The notes beneath the pieces are model-generated. The model was not told where the DNA came from. It ran no database searches and saw only the letters and a program-made list of their open reading frames with translations. This document shows positions 36,111 to 45,918 of a stretch of 64,000 nt of DNA, in pieces. Origin of the DNA: Nitrosomonadales bacterium (GTDB taxonomy: Bacteria > Pseudomonadota > Gammaproteobacteria > Burkholderiales > Gallionellaceae); NCBI GenBank assembly GCA_016218415.1, contig JACRED010000016.1, forward strand, positions 1 to 64,000, in the 5' to 3' direction. The position numbers and the translations under genes were made by a program. The number at the start of each line of letters is the position of its first letter. Position 1 is the first letter of the stretch.

Positions 36111-36158
36111 GGGGCACATTGTGAGGCGCACAGTCGAAATAGGGAAGGGTCAGGTAAG

Positions 36159-36193
36159 CCCGAATTGGGGCAGAAATCTGCCGCTTATTCGGG
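36159..36193. repeat. Nested palindrome in the flgA/flgB divergent region
   Basis: Inner arms GGCAGA (36169-36174) and TCTGCC (36177-36182) with a 2-base centre; outer arms CCCGAAT (36159-36165) and ATTCGGG (36187-36193). The place between two divergent class II operons suggests a shared operator. The sequence does not match the enteric FlhDC box well. Confidence 0.5.
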
Positions 36194-36265
36194 GATGGCG
36201 GTTATCGGGACGGATTTAGTATGCCGTCCATGTAAACAGGCATGGTGGATGGAGAGGAGGGCAGG

Positions 36266-36670
36266 ATGGTCAGCAAACTGGATGATTTGACGCGCTTTCA
36301 CCAAACCGCACTGAATCTTCGTGCGGCGCGGCAGGGGGTGCTGGCTTCCAACATCGCGAACGCCGACACGCCCAACTATAAGGCAAAAGATGTCGATTTC
36401 GCCAGCGCTTTGCAGAACGCGCTGGCTGGAACATCCACCGCGTTGCCTGTGGTGAAGACTGCGCCGCAGCATCTGGACGGCAGCGCGGGGAATTCCGTGA
36501 TGGGCGCGCCGCTGATGTATCGCAAACCGCTACAGCCGAGTGCTGACGGCAACACCGTGGATATGGATGTGGAACGCGCGCAGTTTGCCGACAACGCCGT
36601 GCGCTATGAAGCCAGCGTGAAGTTCGTCAGCGACGAACTCAAGGAAATGCTGGCGGTGTTACAGGGTTGA
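36266..36670 (+). CDS. flgB: Flagellar proximal rod protein FlgB
   Basis: The 134-residue protein has the rod-protein N-terminal motif LASNIANADTPNYKAKD and a C-terminal helix. FlgB with FlgC, FlgF and FliE forms the proximal rod. Start at ATG 36266 with GGAGG before it; the longer frame from 36242 is rejected. It opens the flgBCDEFGHIJ operon. Confidence 0.96.
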   Translation: MVSKLDDLTRFHQTALNLRAARQGVLASNIANADTPNYKAKDVDFASALQNALAGTSTALPVVKTAPQHLDGSAGNSVMGAPLMYRKPLQPSADGNTVDMDVERAQFADNAVRYEASVKFVSDELKEMLAVLQG

Positions 36671-36703
36671 CAAGGCGGCTTTTGAAATTAGCGGAGGTGG
36701 ATG

Positions 36704-37108
36704 ATGTCTCTATTCAATATCTTTAACGTGGCGGGCTCGGCGATGACGGCCCAGTCGCAACGCCTGAATGTGGTGGCGAGCAATCTGGCGAATGCCGACA
36801 GCACCACCGGCCCCACCGGTCAGCCGTACAAGGCAAAACAGGTGGTGTTCAGCGCCACGCCCATGGGTGGCGGGGACGCGCAGGGCGTGAAAGTGGATGC
36901 GGTCGTCGAAGACAATTCGCCGATGAAGATGGTCTACGATCCCAAGCATCCGATGGCTGACGCACAGGGGTATGTGGCCATGCCCAATGTGAATGTGGTG
37001 GATGAGATGGTGAATATGATCTCGGCATCGCGCGCCTATCAGAATAACGTGGAAGTGATGAACACCTCGAAGACGCTGTTACTCAAGACGCTGACCATAG
37101 GGCAATAG
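36704..37108 (+). CDS. flgC: Flagellar proximal rod protein FlgC
   Basis: The 134-residue protein begins [33 protein letters not shown] and ends with the [25 protein letters not shown] coiled-coil motif of the rod/hook family (motif given in two parts of the chain). GGAGG at 36693-36697 fits the second of two adjacent ATGs. It lies between flgB and flgD. Confidence 0.96.
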   Translation: MSLFNIFNVAGSAMTAQSQRLNVVASNLANADSTTGPTGQPYKAKQVVFSATPMGGGDAQGVKVDAVVEDNSPMKMVYDPKHPMADAQGYVAMPNVNVVDEMVNMISASRAYQNNVEVMNTSKTLLLKTLTIGQ

Positions 37109-37146
37109 CAAGGGTAATTCCTGAAACACAAGAATAAGGAGTCGTT

Positions 37147-37824
37147 ATGATTAGCAGCACACAGGACACAGGATCGGCCGCGGCATTGTTTGCCTCGATG
37201 AACGCAAATTCGGGATCGGCCAAAACGGCTTCGGCTGGCGACACGCAGGATCGCTTCCTGAAGCTGCTGGTCACGCAGATGAAGAATCAGGATCCGCTCA
37301 ACCCGATGGATAACGCGCAGGTGACGTCCCAGATGGCCCAGCTCAGCACCGTGACCGGTATCGACAAGTTGAATGCAACGCTGCAGGCATTAAGCGACAG
37401 CATGGTGAGCAATCAATCCCTGCAGGCGGCCAGCATGATAGGCCATGGTGTTCTGGTCCCCGGCAAGGGTCTGGATCTGAATAGCGGGACAGCATTCGGC
37501 GGTGTGGATCTGCCGCAATCGGTGGACAAGGTCGAGATCGCGATTTATGACCAGGCCGGCGCGCTGGTGCGCAACGTCAAGCTGGGCGCGCAGCCGGTCG
37601 GCCTGATGAATTGGCAGTGGGACGGCCGCGACGATGCGGGCGCCAGTGTGGCGGACGGCAGCTATACCTTTACCGTGAGCGCCACCCAGGCAGGCAAGGC
37701 CGTCGATACGACCGCCTTGCAGTTCGGCATGGTGAACAGTGTCACGCAGGACAAGCAGGGGGTCGCGCTGAGCGTCGGCCACCTGAACGGCGTTGCTTTA
37801 TCGCAGGTCAGACAAATCGTTTAA
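37147..37824 (+). CDS. flgD: Hook capping/assembly protein FlgD
   Basis: The 225-residue protein has the conserved N-terminal export part with FLKLLVTQMKNQDPLNPMD and a C-terminal FlgD Ig/tudor-like region (NWQWDGRDDAGASVADGSYTF). It caps the growing hook and is shed afterwards. AAGGAG precedes the ATG; flgE follows after 16 bases. Confidence 0.96.
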   Translation: MISSTQDTGSAAALFASMNANSGSAKTASAGDTQDRFLKLLVTQMKNQDPLNPMDNAQVTSQMAQLSTVTGIDKLNATLQALSDSMVSNQSLQAASMIGHGVLVPGKGLDLNSGTAFGGVDLPQSVDKVEIAIYDQAGALVRNVKLGAQPVGLMNWQWDGRDDAGASVADGSYTFTVSATQAGKAVDTTALQFGMVNSVTQDKQGVALSVGHLNGVALSQVRQIV

Positions 37825-37840
37825 CACTAAGGAGAGAACC

Positions 37841-39460
37841 ATGAGCTTTCAGCAAGGATTGAGCGGTCTGAATTCATCGACCAAGCAACTGGACACGATA
37901 GGCAACAATGTCGCGAATGCAAACACGGTGGGTTTCAAGCAATCCCAGACCCATTTTGCCGACCGGTTCGCGGTGGCGCTGACGGGCGCCAGTTCGGTGC
38001 AGAGCGGGACGGGGAGCAAGGTCGCCGCGATATCCCAGGAGTTCACCCAGGGCAATATCACCAATACCAACAACCCGATGGACCATGCGATCAGCGGGCA
38101 GGGTTTCTTTCGCCTGATCGACCAGAACGGCGCCATCCTCTACAGTCGCAACGGCCAGTTCCATGTGGACAAGAACGGTTTCATGGCCAACAACCAGGGA
38201 CATCAGATATCCGGTTATATGGCCGATCCGGCGACCGGGATCATCAATACGGCGCAACCCGTACCGTTGCAGATTTCCACTGCCGATCTGGTGCCCAAGC
38301 AAACCTCGAATCTGGCGGCCGGAGGCGTGCCGATCGGAGTCGGCTTGAATCTTGATTCGCGCGCCACTTTCCCTGTCGGGCTGACCCAGGGCAATGTGAC
38401 TGGCAGCGCAGTGGCCGGGCTGACCATCAATGCGACGAACGACCAGATGACCGTGACAGTCGACGGCGTCCTTTCCGGGACGATCGCCATCCCCAACGCC
38501 ACCTATATGACTTCGGCGGGACTCGCGAGCGCTGTTCAGACCGCAGTGAATGCCGATCCGACGCTGGTTGCCGCCGGAAAATCGGTCATGGTGAGCGCGG
38601 ATGCCACTGGCGCGATTACGATCAAATCCGGCACTGCCGGGACCGGATCTACGGTTGCCGTGGCCAATGTTGGCGCCGATACGACGGTCGCCAATCTGCT
38701 GGGCGCAGCCCCGGTGACGACTGCCGGAGCGGGAGCGTTCAATTTGCTTGACCCCAGCACCTATAACAATTCAACATCCATAACGGTATATGACAGTCTC
38801 GGGTCCAGCCATGTGGCCTCGCTGTATTTCCAGAAATCCTCCACCAACAGCTGGCAAACCTTTTTAAGCCTGGACAATTCCATGTTGCCGGCGGCCGGAA
38901 CACCGTTGACTACCCTGACTTTCGACACGTTGGGGAAATTGGTGGCTCCGGTGGCGGCGCCTCCGTTCGGACTGGGGCAGGTGACTTCCTCTGCATTCAC
39001 GCCGTTCGGCGCGGCGCCGATGACACTGGCATTCGACTTTTCCCAGTCCTCGCAATTCGGCGGCAACTTCGGGGTGAACAGCATGACGCAGGACGGTTAC
39101 ACATCGGGTCGTCTGAACGGATTCAGCACCGGCTCGGATGGCATCATCCTCGGGCGCTATTCCAACGGGCAGTCGCGCGCCCTGGGGCAGATGTTGCTGG
39201 CAAATTTTACCAGCCCCCACGGTTTGCAGCCGGTCGGGAACAATGAATGGGTGGAAAGCGCGGCGTCCGGAGGGCCGCTGCTCGGAACGCCGGGCACGAG
39301 CAGCCTAGGGGTTTTGCAGTCTTCTTCTGTGGAGGATTCCAACGTTGATCTGACCGCCGAGCTGGTGAACATGATTACCGCGCAGCGCATATATCAGGCG
39401 AATGCGCAGACCATCAAGGCGCAGGATCAGGTGCTGCAGACGCTGGTGAATTTGAGGTAA
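37841..39460 (+). CDS. flgE: Flagellar hook protein FlgE
   Basis: The 539-residue protein has the N-terminal D0 motif GLSGLNSSTKQLDTIGNNVANANT and a C-terminal D0 helix (VNMITAQRIYQANAQTIKAQ). The central part is enlarged and Ala/Thr/Val-rich, making it longer than the 402-residue enteric form. It builds the hook. AAGGAG fixes the start; the frame open from 37793 overlaps flgD and is not used. Confidence 0.96.
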   Translation: MSFQQGLSGLNSSTKQLDTIGNNVANANTVGFKQSQTHFADRFAVALTGASSVQSGTGSKVAAISQEFTQGNITNTNNPMDHAISGQGFFRLIDQNGAILYSRNGQFHVDKNGFMANNQGHQISGYMADPATGIINTAQPVPLQISTADLVPKQTSNLAAGGVPIGVGLNLDSRATFPVGLTQGNVTGSAVAGLTINATNDQMTVTVDGVLSGTIAIPNATYMTSAGLASAVQTAVNADPTLVAAGKSVMVSADATGAITIKSGTAGTGSTVAVANVGADTTVANLLGAAPVTTAGAGAFNLLDPSTYNNSTSITVYDSLGSSHVASLYFQKSSTNSWQTFLSLDNSMLPAAGTPLTTLTFDTLGKLVAPVAAPPFGLGQVTSSAFTPFGAAPMTLAFDFSQSSQFGGNFGVNSMTQDGYTSGRLNGFSTGSDGIILGRYSNGQSRALGQMLLANFTSPHGLQPVGNNEWVESAASGGPLLGTPGTSSLGVLQSSSVEDSNVDLTAELVNMITAQRIYQANAQTIKAQDQVLQTLVNLR

Positions 39461-39501
39461 TGAGCAGGGCTTAGGATTTTCCGACTAGCCAGGAGACAGT
39501 C

Positions 39502-40245
39502 ATGGACAGATTAATCTATACCGCAATGACCGGGGCATCCCAGGTGCTGCAACAGCAGGCGACGGTGTCGGAAAATCTGGCTAATGCCAGTACGCCGGGA
39601 TTCCGCGCCGCACTGAACACGTTCCGTGCGGTGCCGCTGGTGGGCGAGGGATTGGCGACGCGCACGTTCGTGGTGGACTCCACGGCGGGTGCGGATTTCA
39701 CCCCGGGCGTGATGCAGCAGACCGGGCGCGCGCTGGATGTGGCGGTGCAGGGGCCGGGCTGGATCGCCGTGCAGGGGGCGGATGGCAAGGAGGCTTACAC
39801 GCGCAACGGCAGTCTGCAAGTCACTTCCAGTGGCGTATTGCAAACCAGTACCGGTTTGAATGTGATCGGCGATGCCGGGCCGATCAGCATCCCGCCCGAT
39901 ACCGAAGTGACTTTCGCCAAGGACGGAACGATCTCCAGTGTGCCCAGCGGTTCGAATGCGGCTTCAGTTGTGGTGGTCGGGCGTCTGAAGCTGGTCAATC
40001 CCGCTCCGGAACTGCTGGAGCGCGGCGGCGACGGCATGTTCCGCACCAGGGACGGATCGGCTGCCGCTGCCGACGTCAACGTGCAGATCGCGCCGGGCAG
40101 CCTGGAAGGCAGCAACGTGAACACGGTCGAGGCGATGGTCAACATGATCTCGCTGGCGCGCAAATTCGACATGCAGATGAAGATGCTGCAAAGCGCGGAT
40201 AACAACTCACGGCAGGCCAGTCAGATATTGAGCGTCACGGGCTGA
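39502..40245 (+). CDS. flgF: Flagellar proximal rod protein FlgF
   Basis: The 247-residue rod protein opens MDRLIYTAMTGASQVLQQQATVSENLANAST-like (quoted in part: LIYTAMTGASQ, SENLANASTPGFRA) and ends with a SLARKFDMQMKMLQ helix. It belongs to the proximal rod and is placed before flgG as in other genomes. AGGAG precedes the ATG. Confidence 0.95.
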   Translation: MDRLIYTAMTGASQVLQQQATVSENLANASTPGFRAALNTFRAVPLVGEGLATRTFVVDSTAGADFTPGVMQQTGRALDVAVQGPGWIAVQGADGKEAYTRNGSLQVTSSGVLQTSTGLNVIGDAGPISIPPDTEVTFAKDGTISSVPSGSNAASVVVVGRLKLVNPAPELLERGGDGMFRTRDGSAAAADVNVQIAPGSLEGSNVNTVEAMVNMISLARKFDMQMKMLQSADNNSRQASQILSVTG

Positions 40246-40296
40246 TGGAGAGTCCGGAAGCCGAACCGCCTCCTCATATTGATAAGGGTAATAATC

Positions 40297-41079
40297 ATGA
40301 TACGTTCCTTGTGGATTTCAAAAACCGGTCTGGATGCGCAGCAAACCCAGATGGATGTGATCTCGAATAATCTGGCTAACGTCAGCACCTCCGGGTTCAA
40401 ACGTTCGCGTGCGGTGTTCGAGGATCTGCTATACCAGACGCTACGCCAGCCGGGCGCACAGTCTTCCCAGCAGACCCAGCTTCCATCGGGTTTGCAGATC
40501 GGCACCGGCGTGCGGCCGGTGGCGTCCGAGCGGATACACACGCAGGGCAATCTGCAGCTGACCGGCAACCAGCTGGATGTGGCGATCCAGGGCGCAGGCT
40601 TTTTTCAGGTGCAGATGCCGGACGGCACAACTGCCTACACCAGGGACGGCTCGTTCCAGATGGATAGCCAGGGCCAGTTGGTGACGGCCAGCGGTTTCCC
40701 GATCCAGCCCGCGCTGACCATCCCTGCCAATGCGCTGAATGTGAGTATCGGCCGTGACGGTATTGTTTCCGTCACGCAGGCGGGTGTGGCCGCGCCTGTT
40801 CAGGTGGGCAGTTTGCAGGTCGCGACTTTCATCAATCCGGCCGGGCTCCAGAGTATGGGCGATAACCTGTATCAGGAAACCGCATCGTCCGGGACGCCCG
40901 CCACCAACGTGCCCGGCACCAATGGCAGCGGTTTGCTGAACCAGAGCTACGTGGAAACTTCCAACGTGAACGTCGTCGAGGAACTGGTGAACATGATCCA
41001 GACGCAACGTGCCTATGAGATCAATTCCAAGGCCATCCAGACATCGGACCAGATGTTGCAGAAATTGTCGCAGATTTGA
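40297..41079 (+). CDS. flgG: Flagellar distal rod protein FlgG
   Basis: The 260-residue protein has [16 protein letters not shown] and the conserved [20 protein letters not shown] segment with the FEDLLYQ insert typical of FlgG. The C-terminal [19 protein letters not shown] helix is present. It forms the distal rod crossing the outer rings. AAGGG precedes the ATG at 40297; an upstream ATG at 40279 is rejected. Confidence 0.97.
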   Translation: MIRSLWISKTGLDAQQTQMDVISNNLANVSTSGFKRSRAVFEDLLYQTLRQPGAQSSQQTQLPSGLQIGTGVRPVASERIHTQGNLQLTGNQLDVAIQGAGFFQVQMPDGTTAYTRDGSFQMDSQGQLVTASGFPIQPALTIPANALNVSIGRDGIVSVTQAGVAAPVQVGSLQVATFINPAGLQSMGDNLYQETASSGTPATNVPGTNGSGLLNQSYVETSNVNVVEELVNMIQTQRAYEINSKAIQTSDQMLQKLSQI

Positions 41080-41101
41080 TTAACGTTTTGAGGAGCGCGA
41101 A

Positions 41102-41827
41102 TTGAACAGCGAGAAACCAGGCGCAGGCCGGCAACAAAGCGCAACAGGCGGATATTTCCGTCTGCAGACTGTCTTGTTCTGCCTGCTGGCCGGATGCTCC
41201 ATGACGCCGTCCACCAATATCAATCAGCCGATGACAGCCAGGCCGATTGACAAACAGGTGGTCGCGCCGGCGGACGGCGCGATCTTTCGCGCCGGGGTGA
41301 ACGAGCGGCCCATGTTCGAGGACAAGCGCGCGCGCAATGTCGGCGATATCCTGATCATCACCATCGTGGAGAAGACTGCCGGAAACCGCAAGACCAGCGG
41401 AGGGTCGAGCAGCTCGAACAGTATCAATGCGAGCACGCCGAGTATTACCGGTCCGGGCGGCACTCCAATTATCAACACATTCGGTTTCGCCGGCGGCAAC
41501 AGCAGCAAATCGGCCATAGCCGGCAGCGGTGCGGCCACCCAGGATCTGAGCGGAACGATCACGGTGACCGTGGTCGAGGTATTGCCTAACGGGAATCTGC
41601 TGGTGGGGGGTGAAAAGCAGGTGGCTTTGAACAACAGCGACGAGTTCATCCGTTTTTCCGGGGTGGTCAATCCGACCACGATTACCGGCGCGAACACTGT
41701 GCCGTCGACCCAGGTCGCCGATGCGCATATTGAATACAAGAATGCGGGCGCGATGAGCGAGGTGATCAACGACTCGAAATCGCTGGGCTTTCTGGGCCGG
41801 TTTTTCCAGTCGGTATTGCCGTTCTGA
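41102..41827 (+). CDS. flgH: Flagellar L-ring lipoprotein FlgH
   Basis: The 241-residue protein has a lipoprotein signal with lipobox LLAGC (Cys32) and the FlgH core (RARNVGDILIITIVE, VLPNGNLLVGGEKQV, RFSGVVNP). It forms the L ring in the outer membrane. The start is TTG, supported by GAGGAG six bases upstream; no ATG gives a complete signal peptide. Translation from TTG may lower its level. Confidence 0.94.
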   Translation: MNSEKPGAGRQQSATGGYFRLQTVLFCLLAGCSMTPSTNINQPMTARPIDKQVVAPADGAIFRAGVNERPMFEDKRARNVGDILIITIVEKTAGNRKTSGGSSSSNSINASTPSITGPGGTPIINTFGFAGGNSSKSAIAGSGAATQDLSGTITVTVVEVLPNGNLLVGGEKQVALNNSDEFIRFSGVVNPTTITGANTVPSTQVADAHIEYKNAGAMSEVINDSKSLGFLGRFFQSVLPF

Positions 41828-41862
41828 CTGGCAGACGGAATGTATTTTGGAGCGGGGACAGC

Positions 41863-43014
41863 ATGAAACGATTTTTTATATTGATGTCGGTTAAGTTGGG
41901 CGCCTTCAGCGTCGGGAAGATAGTCGGCCTGTCGGCCTTGCTGCTTTTATCCCTCGCATTCTGGAACGCAGCGCATGCCGACCGCATCAAGGACATGGCG
42001 AGCATACAGGGCGTGCGCGACAACCAGTTGATGGGTTACGGCATCGTGGTCGGACTCGACGGCAGCGGCGACCAGACCACGCAAACGCCATTCACCGTGC
42101 AAAGCATCATCAGCATGCTGTCCCAGATGGGCGTGAATCTGCCGCAAGGCACCGGCCTGCAACTCAAGAATGTCGCGGCGGTGGTGGTCACCGCCACGCT
42201 TCCGCCGTTTTCAAAACCCGGCCAGACGATAGACGTGACCGCCTCATCGATCGGCAACGCCAAGAGCCTGCGCGGCGGGACCCTGTTGATGACGCCCCTG
42301 AAGGGCGCGGACGGACAGGTCTACGCGATGGCGCAGGGCAACGTGCTGGTCGGCGGGATGGGCGCTTCCTCGGGCGGGTCGTCGGTGCAGGTGAACCATC
42401 TAAGCGTCGGGCGCGTGCCCGCCGGCGCGACCGTGGAGCGCGCCGTGCCGACGCTGCTGGGGCAGGGCGATTTCATACATCTGGAATTGAACGCGACGGA
42501 TTTTACGACCGCCGCACGGATAGCCGAAGTCATCAACGGGCAGGTGGCGCCAGACCTCGCGGCGGCGCTGGACGGACGGGTGATCGAGGTGCGCGCGCCG
42601 GGAGGTAACGAGCGCGTGGCATTCATCTCCAAGATCGAGAATCTGGAAGTTAATCCGGCGCAGGGTGTCGCCAGGGTCATCGTCAATGCGCGCACCGGGT
42701 CGGTGGTGATGAATCAGGCGGTGGCTTTGAATACCTGTGCCATATCACACGGCAATCTGACGGTGGTCATCAGCTCGGTCAGCGAGGTCAGCCAGCCCAA
42801 TCCGCTTTCCCAGGGGAAGACCGTGCAGACCAACTCGGCCACGATAGATGTCAGGGCCGACAAGGGAGGTATCGTGCAGTTGCCCCAGGGCGTATCGTTA
42901 AGCGAAGTGGTCAAGGCGCTGAATTCGATAGGCGCGACCCCGCAGGATCTGCTGGCGATCCTGCAGGCGATGAAATCATCCGGCGCATTGCGTGCCGAAC
43001 TGGAGATTATTTAA
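41863..43014 (+). CDS. flgI: Flagellar P-ring protein FlgI
   Basis: The 383-residue protein has a long signal peptide (about 39 residues, ending NAAHA) and the FlgI core beginning DRIKDMASIQGVRDNQLMGYG. It forms the P ring around the rod in the peptidoglycan layer, helped by FlgA. The segment before the hydrophobic core is unusually long; a later start cannot be excluded. It lies 3 bases before flgJ. Confidence 0.96.
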   Translation: MKRFFILMSVKLGAFSVGKIVGLSALLLLSLAFWNAAHADRIKDMASIQGVRDNQLMGYGIVVGLDGSGDQTTQTPFTVQSIISMLSQMGVNLPQGTGLQLKNVAAVVVTATLPPFSKPGQTIDVTASSIGNAKSLRGGTLLMTPLKGADGQVYAMAQGNVLVGGMGASSGGSSVQVNHLSVGRVPAGATVERAVPTLLGQGDFIHLELNATDFTTAARIAEVINGQVAPDLAAALDGRVIEVRAPGGNERVAFISKIENLEVNPAQGVARVIVNARTGSVVMNQAVALNTCAISHGNLTVVISSVSEVSQPNPLSQGKTVQTNSATIDVRADKGGIVQLPQGVSLSEVVKALNSIGATPQDLLAILQAMKSSGALRAELEII

Positions 43015-43017
43015 CAA

Positions 43018-43833
43018 ATGGTCGCGCCGCTGGACAGTTCGGCAAACCTGGCACTGGGTACCCAGTCTCTGGAACAGTTGCGCTTGCAGGCCAGGCAATC
43101 GCCGGACCAGGCGCTCAAGGCGGCGGCACGGCAATTCGAATCGGTGTTCCTCAACATGATGCTGAAGAGCATGCGCGAAGCCGTGCCGCAGGACGGCATG
43201 TTCGATAGCGAGCAAACCAGGATGTTCACCGGCATGCTGGATCAGCAATTGGCGCAAAGCATCTCCAGCCGCGGGGTGGGGCTGGCTGACATCATGGTGA
43301 AGCAACTCGGCGGTACCAGGGGCGCAGGCAATCTGCCGGCTGCCCCGGATCTACAGCCTTCGAAAGGTGAGAATGTGCAACAGGGCTTTATCAACCGCAT
43401 GTTGCCGCACGCAATACAGGCCAGCCGGGAAAGCGGAGTGCCGCCGCAACTGATGCTGGGGCAGGCTGCGCTGGAAAGCGGCTGGGGGAAACGCGAAATA
43501 ACGATGGCGGACGGCAGCAACAGTTACAACCTGTTCGGCATCAAGGCCGGTGCCGGATGGAACGGCAAGGTGGCGGAGGTGATGACCACGGAGTACAGGG
43601 ATGGCGTAGCATACAAACAGTTCGAGAAATTTCGCGCCTATTCCTCCTATGCCGAGGCATTCCGGGATCATGCCGGCTTGATCGGCAATAATCCGCGTTA
43701 CGCGGAGGTGTTGCGGCAGGGGGGCGATGCAACCGGTATGGCACAGGCCATCCAGAAAGCGGGTTACGCAACCGACCCGGAATATGCCGGCAAGCTGGCG
43801 CGGGTGATGGGCATGATGGAAGTTGCCGGATAG
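43018..43833 (+). CDS. flgJ: Rod-cap peptidoglycan hydrolase FlgJ
   Basis: The 271-residue two-domain protein has an N-terminal rod-capping domain (about 15-100, FESVFLNMMLKSMREA) and a C-terminal glucosaminidase-type domain (about 120-270) with the catalytic Glu in ALESGWGKREI and NLFGIKAG. It cuts peptidoglycan to let the rod pass. It ends the flgB-J run. Confidence 0.96.
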   Translation: MVAPLDSSANLALGTQSLEQLRLQARQSPDQALKAAARQFESVFLNMMLKSMREAVPQDGMFDSEQTRMFTGMLDQQLAQSISSRGVGLADIMVKQLGGTRGAGNLPAAPDLQPSKGENVQQGFINRMLPHAIQASRESGVPPQLMLGQAALESGWGKREITMADGSNSYNLFGIKAGAGWNGKVAEVMTTEYRDGVAYKQFEKFRAYSSYAEAFRDHAGLIGNNPRYAEVLRQGGDATGMAQAIQKAGYATDPEYAGKLARVMGMMEVAG

Positions 43834-43872
43834 CGCGGCGCGCGACCCCGGGGTTCTTTATGCAGAATCCCC

Positions 43873-43899
43873 TAAAGTTATCGCCCTGCGTGTCGATAA
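43873..43899 (+). promoter_or_regulatory. Sigma-28 promoter of flgK-flgL
   Basis: TAAAGTTA at 43873-43880 and GTCGATAA at 43892-43899 with the correct 15 bases between TAAA and the -10 octamer. It lies about 105 bases before the flgK start, so hook-junction genes can be made late by FliA as well as by read-through. Confidence 0.85.
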
Positions 43900-44003
43900 C
43901 AGGGTTAAGTCCGTCCATCTCTTGACTTTCTGTGGTTGGGAAATCCCATATTCTGCATTTTCGTATGGGATAGGCTGAGGCGGAAAATGAAGGAAGAGTC
44001 ATA

Positions 44004-45911
44004 ATGGGAACCAATATATTCACCTCGGCATTGAGCGGCATGAATGCCGCCCAGGTGGGCTTGACTACTACCGAGCATAACATCGCGAATGCCAGCACCC
44101 CCGGTTTTACCAGGCAGGAAGTGCTGGTTGGCGCGCGCACTCCGCAGTGGCTCGGTGGGATGTTTCTGGGGCAGGGGGTCGATGCGGTCGGTGTGAGAAG
44201 GATATATGACGAATATCTGACCTCCCAGGTCCGGCAGGAACAGACACAGGCCAGCTATCTGGGTACCTACCACACCGCAATCAAGCAGATCGACAACCTG
44301 CTTGCCGATCCCGCAGCGGGTGCTTCCCCGGCAATAAACGAGTTTTTCAATGCGATGAACGGGGTGGCCAACAATCCCGAATCCATCCCGGCACGCCAAA
44401 CGCTATTGAGTGGCGCACAGTATGTGGTGAATCGTTTTCAGGCGATAGACCAGCGGCTGAGCGAAATAGCCAGCGGGCTGAACGGACGCGTCAGCGACAG
44501 CGTCAATACGATCAATTCCTATGCCCGGCAGATTGCGAACCTGAACGGAAGCATCAAGCGCGCGATAGGGGTCAGTCAGGGACAGCCGCCCAACGATCTT
44601 CTCGACCAGCGCGACCAGCTGATCAATCAGTTGAATCAGGAGATCAAGGTCAGTGTGCAGAATCAATCTGACGGGACTATCAGCGTGCATATCGGCAACG
44701 GGCAGACATTGGTGATCAATGAGCAGACCATGGTGCTGGGTGCTGTCCAGTCGGCCAGCGACCCGAGCAAGCTGGATGTCGCCTACAGCAACGGCAATAA
44801 AATTGTCACTTTGCAGCAAAGCAGTTTTCAGGGCGGTAATCTGGGCGCTCTCTTCGCTTTTCGGGACCAGAGTCTGGAGCCTGCGCGGAACGCGATCGGC
44901 CGCGTGGCGCTGGGTCTGGCGGATAGCGTCAACCGGCAGAACCGGCTGGGGCAGGACCTGAAAGGGGCGCTAGGGGGGGATATATTCAAGGCTGCGGCGC
45001 CGCGTGTCGATCAGGGGGCGAACAATGGCGGTACTGCGGTTGTTTCGGCAACGATAGCCGATATCTCGGCAGTGACGACCAGCGATTACCAGTTGAGGTT
45101 CGACGGGACCAACTACGCTATGGTGCGCTTGTCGGACAATACGGTGACCAATCTGGGCGCGACATTGCCGCAGACAGTCGACGGGATCGCCATCAATCTG
45201 GCGGCGGGGGCCGCAGTGGCGGGGGACTTCTTCCTGATACGCCCGACAGCCAACGCCGCCCGGGATATCGCGCTGGCAACCAACGATCCGGCCAGGATTG
45301 CCGCCGCCGCGCCGATGCGCACATCTGCGGCGCTGACCAATACCGGAAGCGGGCAGATCAGTGCCGGAACGGTCAATACTCCGCCGCCCACCAATATCAA
45401 TTTGCAGGCGACAGTCAGCATTGTTTTTACCAGCGCCACTGCATTCACCGTATCGGGTGCGGTTCCGGCTGTAGTCGGGACGGTTGCCTATACACCGGGA
45501 CAGGACATCAGCTATAACGGCTGGACGGCACAGATTTCCGGAACGCCCGCAACCGGAGACACATTCACGATAGCCAAGAACACCAATGCGGTCGGCGATA
45601 GCCGCAACGCCCTGTTGTTGGCAGGCATGCAGACACAGAATCTGCTGGCTAACGGGACGACCAATTTTCAGGGTGCCTATGGCCAGCTGGTTGGCGATAT
45701 AGGGGCAAAAACGCAGGAGTTGGCCGCGACCAGCCAGGCGCAGGCCAATATGGTCACCCAAACGGTCGCATCGCAACAGGCGGTTTCCGGCGTCAATCTG
45801 GACGAGGAAGCGGCGAACCTGCTTCGTTATCAGCGCGCCTATCAGGCCGCGGCCAAGGCATTGCAGGTCGCCAGCACCATGTTCGATGCACTGTTGTCAT
45901 TAGGAAAGTAG
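44004..45911 (+). CDS. flgK: Hook-filament junction protein FlgK (HAP1)
   Basis: The 635-residue protein has D0/D1 ends (FTSALSGMNAAQVGLTTTEH and the C-terminal LLRYQRAYQAAAKALQVAST) and a long variable middle with repeats of Thr/Ala-rich strands. It joins hook and filament. GAAGGAAG precedes the ATG. Its chaperone FlgN is encoded at 34426-34953. Confidence 0.96.
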   Translation: MGTNIFTSALSGMNAAQVGLTTTEHNIANASTPGFTRQEVLVGARTPQWLGGMFLGQGVDAVGVRRIYDEYLTSQVRQEQTQASYLGTYHTAIKQIDNLLADPAAGASPAINEFFNAMNGVANNPESIPARQTLLSGAQYVVNRFQAIDQRLSEIASGLNGRVSDSVNTINSYARQIANLNGSIKRAIGVSQGQPPNDLLDQRDQLINQLNQEIKVSVQNQSDGTISVHIGNGQTLVINEQTMVLGAVQSASDPSKLDVAYSNGNKIVTLQQSSFQGGNLGALFAFRDQSLEPARNAIGRVALGLADSVNRQNRLGQDLKGALGGDIFKAAAPRVDQGANNGGTAVVSATIADISAVTTSDYQLRFDGTNYAMVRLSDNTVTNLGATLPQTVDGIAINLAAGAAVAGDFFLIRPTANAARDIALATNDPARIAAAAPMRTSAALTNTGSGQISAGTVNTPPPTNINLQATVSIVFTSATAFTVSGAVPAVVGTVAYTPGQDISYNGWTAQISGTPATGDTFTIAKNTNAVGDSRNALLLAGMQTQNLLANGTTNFQGAYGQLVGDIGAKTQELAATSQAQANMVTQTVASQQAVSGVNLDEEAANLLRYQRAYQAAAKALQVASTMFDALLSLGK

Positions 45912-45918
45912 GTGTGCC

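Noticed and set aside
37793..37840. Upstream extension of flgE
   Set aside because: It overlaps the end of flgD; AAGGAG and the conserved GLSGLNSS start fix the ATG at 37841.
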